In this document: one piece after another, positions 61,756 to 64,000 of the stretch
Position numbering within the stretch: the first letter of the stretch is position 1
How the letters are laid out: each line of letters begins with the position of its first letter
NCBI RefSeq assembly: GCF_021283305.1
Contig: NZ_JAJSOK010000001.1
Span: 277,693 to 341,692, forward strand
DNA: 64,000 nucleotides
Origin: Pseudonocardia kujensis
Lineage (GTDB): Bacteria; Actinomycetota; Actinomycetes; Mycobacteriales; Pseudonocardiaceae
Reading direction: 5' to 3'
Position numbers and translations under genes: made by a program
The notes under the pieces: model-generated
Database searches by the model: none
The model's input: the letters and a program-made list of their open reading frames with translations, nothing else
What the model was told of the DNA's origin: nothing

Positions 61756-62281
61756 GGCTGCTCCCGGTGCGAAGTGATCGTTCTCGACCATCGTTCGGCC
61801 GGGGCGCTGCTGCCTACCGCCTCGGCCCGGAACTGCTGCCGGTGCACGGCGACGTCCCGGCCCACGGTACCGAGGGTCCCACCCTTCGCCCACCCCGCGC
61901 CTGCCCCGACCGGCGGGCGTGCCGACTCCGACCGGCCGGGCCGCCACAGCGCGAGTCGGCGGATCCTGGGCGTCGAGGTGCACATCCCGGGAGGGCTCGG
62001 CCGCCCCTACCGAGATGCCGTCGGCCGAGCGCCGAGCAGTTGTCGTCTCGGCCGTCGTCGCCGTCGGAAGCCTTGTACGCACGGAAGACGACGATCCGAT
62101 CTCGCCGGCCTGCTGCTCGCCGAGGTGCTGGTCGCGGTCCCCGCCTGCGTGGCGAAGCCCGACTCGCGGGAGCCCAGAGCGCGACTCGCGCTGCCAGGAC
62201 TCCCGACTCGCGCGGCCAGAACTCGCTACTCGCGGGGATGTGCACTTCGGTGACCCGAGAGTGCCGACTCGCGGGGAGGGG
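61756..62281. other. 526-base gap with repeats, no gene
   Basis: Between the oxygenase start and the serS stop. The first 380 bases show no convincing coding frame. The last 120 bases hold the 22-bp repeat array described separately. Confidence 0.55.
62158..62277. repeat. Intergenic copy of the 22-bp repeat family
   Basis: The core CCCGACTCGCG or a close variant occurs at 62158, 62180, 62202 and 62224 in 22-base steps, then degenerates, with a last copy near 62263. It is the same family and orientation as the second array in the mft OYE 1 gene, about 36 kb away. Confidence 0.88.
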
Positions 62282-63550
62282 TCAGGCGGGTTCGAGGACC
62301 TCGAAGCCGGTGTAGGGGACGAGGGCGGGCGGGATGCGGACGCTGCCGTCGGGCTGCTGCCCCTGCTCCAGGACGGCGACCAGGGTGCGGCCGACCGGGA
62401 GGCCCGAGCCGTTGAGCGTGGCGGCGAAACCGCGGGCGCCGTCCTTCGCCTTGGTCCGGATGCCGGCCCGACGAGCCTGGAAGGTGCCGAAGTCCGAGAC
62501 AGAGCTGATCTCGCGGTAGCGGCCCTGGCTGGGCAGCCACACCTCGATGTCGTAGGTGTACTCGGCGGAGAAGCCGATGTCGCCGGCCGCGAGCCGGACG
62601 ACCCGGTAGGCCAGCCCCAGCGCCTGGACGACGGCCTCGGCGTGGCCGAGCAGGACCTCCAGCTCCTCGCGCGAACGGGCCGGGTCGACGAACCGGACCA
62701 GCTCGACCTTCGAGAACTCGTGCACCCGGATCAGCCCCCGGGTGTCCTTGCCGTACGACCCGGCCTCCGAGCGGAAGCACGGCGTCTGTGCGGTGTAGGC
62801 CAGCGGGAGCTCCTCGGCGGCGAGGGTCTCGCGGGCGTGCAGGTTGGTCAGCGGCACCTCGGCCGTCGGGATGAGGAACAGTTCCCGGTCGGCCACCTCG
62901 GTGCGGAACAGGTCCTGCTCGAACTTCGGCAGCTGGCCCGTGCCGGTCATCGTCGGCCGCGTGACGAGCGCCGGCACCGACCACTCGGTGTACCCGTGGC
63001 GCTCCGTGTGCAGGTCGAGGAAGAACCGGGCGAGCGCGCGCTCCAGCGCCGCGCCGCGGCCCTTGAGCACGGCGAACCGCGGGCCCGACAGCTTGGTCGC
63101 GCGGGGCAGGTCCAGGATCCCGAGCTTCTCGCCCAGGTCGACGTGGTCGAGCGGGTTCTCGACGGCCGGGATCTCGCCCCAGGTCCGCACCTCCACGGCG
63201 TCCTCGTCGCTGGCGCCGTCGGGCAGCTCGTCGGCGGGGAGGTTCGGGATCTCGAGGAGGTACTCGGTGAGCTGGGCCTCGAGCTCCCGGTGCTCCTCCT
63301 CGGCGAGGGTGATGGAGGCCTTCATCTCCCGCGCCTTCTCGACGAGGGCGGGCCGCTCCTCCGGAGAAGCGCCCTTGACCGCCTTCTGCAGCCGGTTCGC
63401 CTCGGCCCGGGACTCGTCGCCCTTCTGGATGGCCGCGTTGCGACCGCCCAGGAGCTTCTCGAGGCGCTCCAGGTCGAGGGAGTAGCCGCGGCGCGCGAGC
63501 TTGCGCACCGCGTCGGTGGCGGGATCGAGCAGGACGCGGGGGTCGTGCAT
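62282..63550 (-). CDS. serS: Seryl-tRNA synthetase
   Basis: A class II synthetase of 422 residues that charges tRNA-Ser (and selenocysteine tRNA where present). The N-terminal coiled-coil arm spans about 30-100 (RLEKLLGGRNAAIQKGDESRAEANRLQKAV). Motif 2 is CFRSEAGSYGKDTRGLIRVHEFSKVE and motif 3 is LNGSGLPVGRTLVAVLEQGQQ. ATG 63550 (MHDPRVLLDP) is the family start; a 33-residue upstream extension is not expected. It is divergent from the acyl-CoA synthetase. Confidence 0.97.
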   Translation of the reverse strand: MHDPRVLLDPATDAVRKLARRGYSLDLERLEKLLGGRNAAIQKGDESRAEANRLQKAVKGASPEERPALVEKAREMKASITLAEEEHRELEAQLTEYLLEIPNLPADELPDGASDEDAVEVRTWGEIPAVENPLDHVDLGEKLGILDLPRATKLSGPRFAVLKGRGAALERALARFFLDLHTERHGYTEWSVPALVTRPTMTGTGQLPKFEQDLFRTEVADRELFLIPTAEVPLTNLHARETLAAEELPLAYTAQTPCFRSEAGSYGKDTRGLIRVHEFSKVELVRFVDPARSREELEVLLGHAEAVVQALGLAYRVVRLAAGDIGFSAEYTYDIEVWLPSQGRYREISSVSDFGTFQARRAGIRTKAKDGARGFAATLNGSGLPVGRTLVAVLEQGQQPDGSVRIPPALVPYTGFEVLEPA

Positions 63551-63700
63551 CGTCCGAGCGTATCGCCCGACCGCAGGGCGTTTCCCCGCTCCTCCCCAAG
63601 AGGAGCTGGCGCCGGAGGCCCGGTCGTCGGCAGGATGTGTCGCGATCACGTGACCGGGCGCATAACGCTGCGCCGCCCGCCCCTGAAGAGGAGGACGCAG

Positions 63701-64000
63701 GTGACCACCTCCACCCCCGCGCTGCCGTCGTACGCCTCCGGAGTTTCCGACGTTCCGTTGTTGGGGGACACGATCGGTGACAATTTCGACCGGACGGTTG
63801 CGGCCGATCCGGAGCGGGAGGCGCTGGTCGAGGTGCCGACGGGGCGGCGGTGGAGCTATGCCCGGCTCCGCGGGGATGTCGATGCCTTGGCGTTGGGTTT
63901 GTTGGCCGACGGGGTGGTGAAGGGGGATCGGGTCGGGATCTGGGCGCCGAACATGGCGGAGTGGACGGTGTTGCAGTACGCGACGGCGAAGATCGGGGCG
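63701..64000 (+). CDS. AMP-binding (fatty-acyl-CoA synthetase-like) protein, 5' part
   Basis: Only the first 100 codons lie in the window. GTG 63701 follows GAAGAGGAGGACGCAG. The visible part (LGDTIGDNFDRTVAADPEREALVEVPTGRRWSYARLRGDVDALALGLLADGVVKGDRVGIWAPNMAEWTVLQYATAKIGA) is the N-terminus of ANL-superfamily acyl-CoA synthetases. Its codons use more T/G in third position (TTG, GTT) than neighbouring genes. The catalytic motifs lie beyond the window edge. Confidence 0.88.
   Translation, partial: MTTSTPALPSYASGVSDVPLLGDTIGDNFDRTVAADPEREALVEVPTGRRWSYARLRGDVDALALGLLADGVVKGDRVGIWAPNMAEWTVLQYATAKIGA

Noticed and set aside
61756..62281. tRNA gene near serS
   Set aside because: No cloverleaf, T-loop GGTTCRA or acceptor pairing could be found by eye.

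Overview
The window is one contiguous piece of a very GC-rich actinobacterial chromosome. GTG and even TTG starts are common, third codon positions are almost all G or C, and genes are packed with stop/start overlaps. A mycofactocin (mft) locus, an NDMA-type alcohol dehydrogenase, an F420/deazaflavin-type Ddn-like protein, a DUF3263 protein and a Cdc48-like AAA protein all fit Actinomycetia. I would guess Pseudonocardia or a close relative; that genus call is inference.

Region by region. 0.3-6.5 kb: phosphatidylserine decarboxylase and synthase, a tandem AAA ATPase, a LytR_C protein, a DUF3263 protein and peptide deformylase. 6.6-9 kb: HtrA-like protease, Ddn-like protein, ThiD. 9.1-13.6 kb: a three-subunit form II molybdenum hydroxylase (order L-S-M) and a duplicated ABM-like protein. 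13.7-16 kb: a methyltransferase that may be MftM and a divergent HxlR regulator/alcohol dehydrogenase pair. 16.1-20.4 kb: an NDMA-dependent methanol/alcohol dehydrogenase followed by a MoxR AAA/VWA pair with His-Gly tracts. 20.6-31.4 kb: the mft locus (mftA, B, C, two FadH/OYE oxidoreductases, mftE, mftF) with flanking enzymes; mftD is not present. 31.6-36.4 kb: a second molybdenum hydroxylase (S-L-M) with CoxG. 36.9-41.6 kb: P1 peptidase, FUSC-type transporter, formate/nitrite-family channel. 41.9-48.5 kb: moaD2-like and moaA genes, an acyl-CoA dehydrogenase, and a molybdate regulator with modABC. 48.6-57.1 kb: a subtilase, then an aldehyde dehydrogenase with a polyamine-type ABC transporter, its GntR regulator and a Cache-like protein. 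57.3-60.4 kb: an exported (Tat) IorAB-type molybdenum hydroxylase with a small secreted protein. 60.7-64 kb: a 2OG-Fe(II) oxygenase, serS and the start of an acyl-CoA synthetase.

A theme joins many genes: mycofactocin-coupled alcohol oxidation, three molybdenum hydroxylases able in principle to oxidise aldehydes or heterocycles, molybdate uptake and molybdopterin synthesis, and a formate/nitrite channel. This linkage is inference from gene content.

Three tandem-repeat families stand out. A 41-bp-period palindromic array lies in two gaps between convergent genes, with a related single hairpin in a third. A 22-bp-period array occurs twice inside the coding sequence of the first mft OYE gene and once between genes. 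A 31-bp array overlaps the pssA stop codon. Both ABC-transporter operons (mod and pot) also carry a strong hairpin between the binding-protein gene and the first permease gene.
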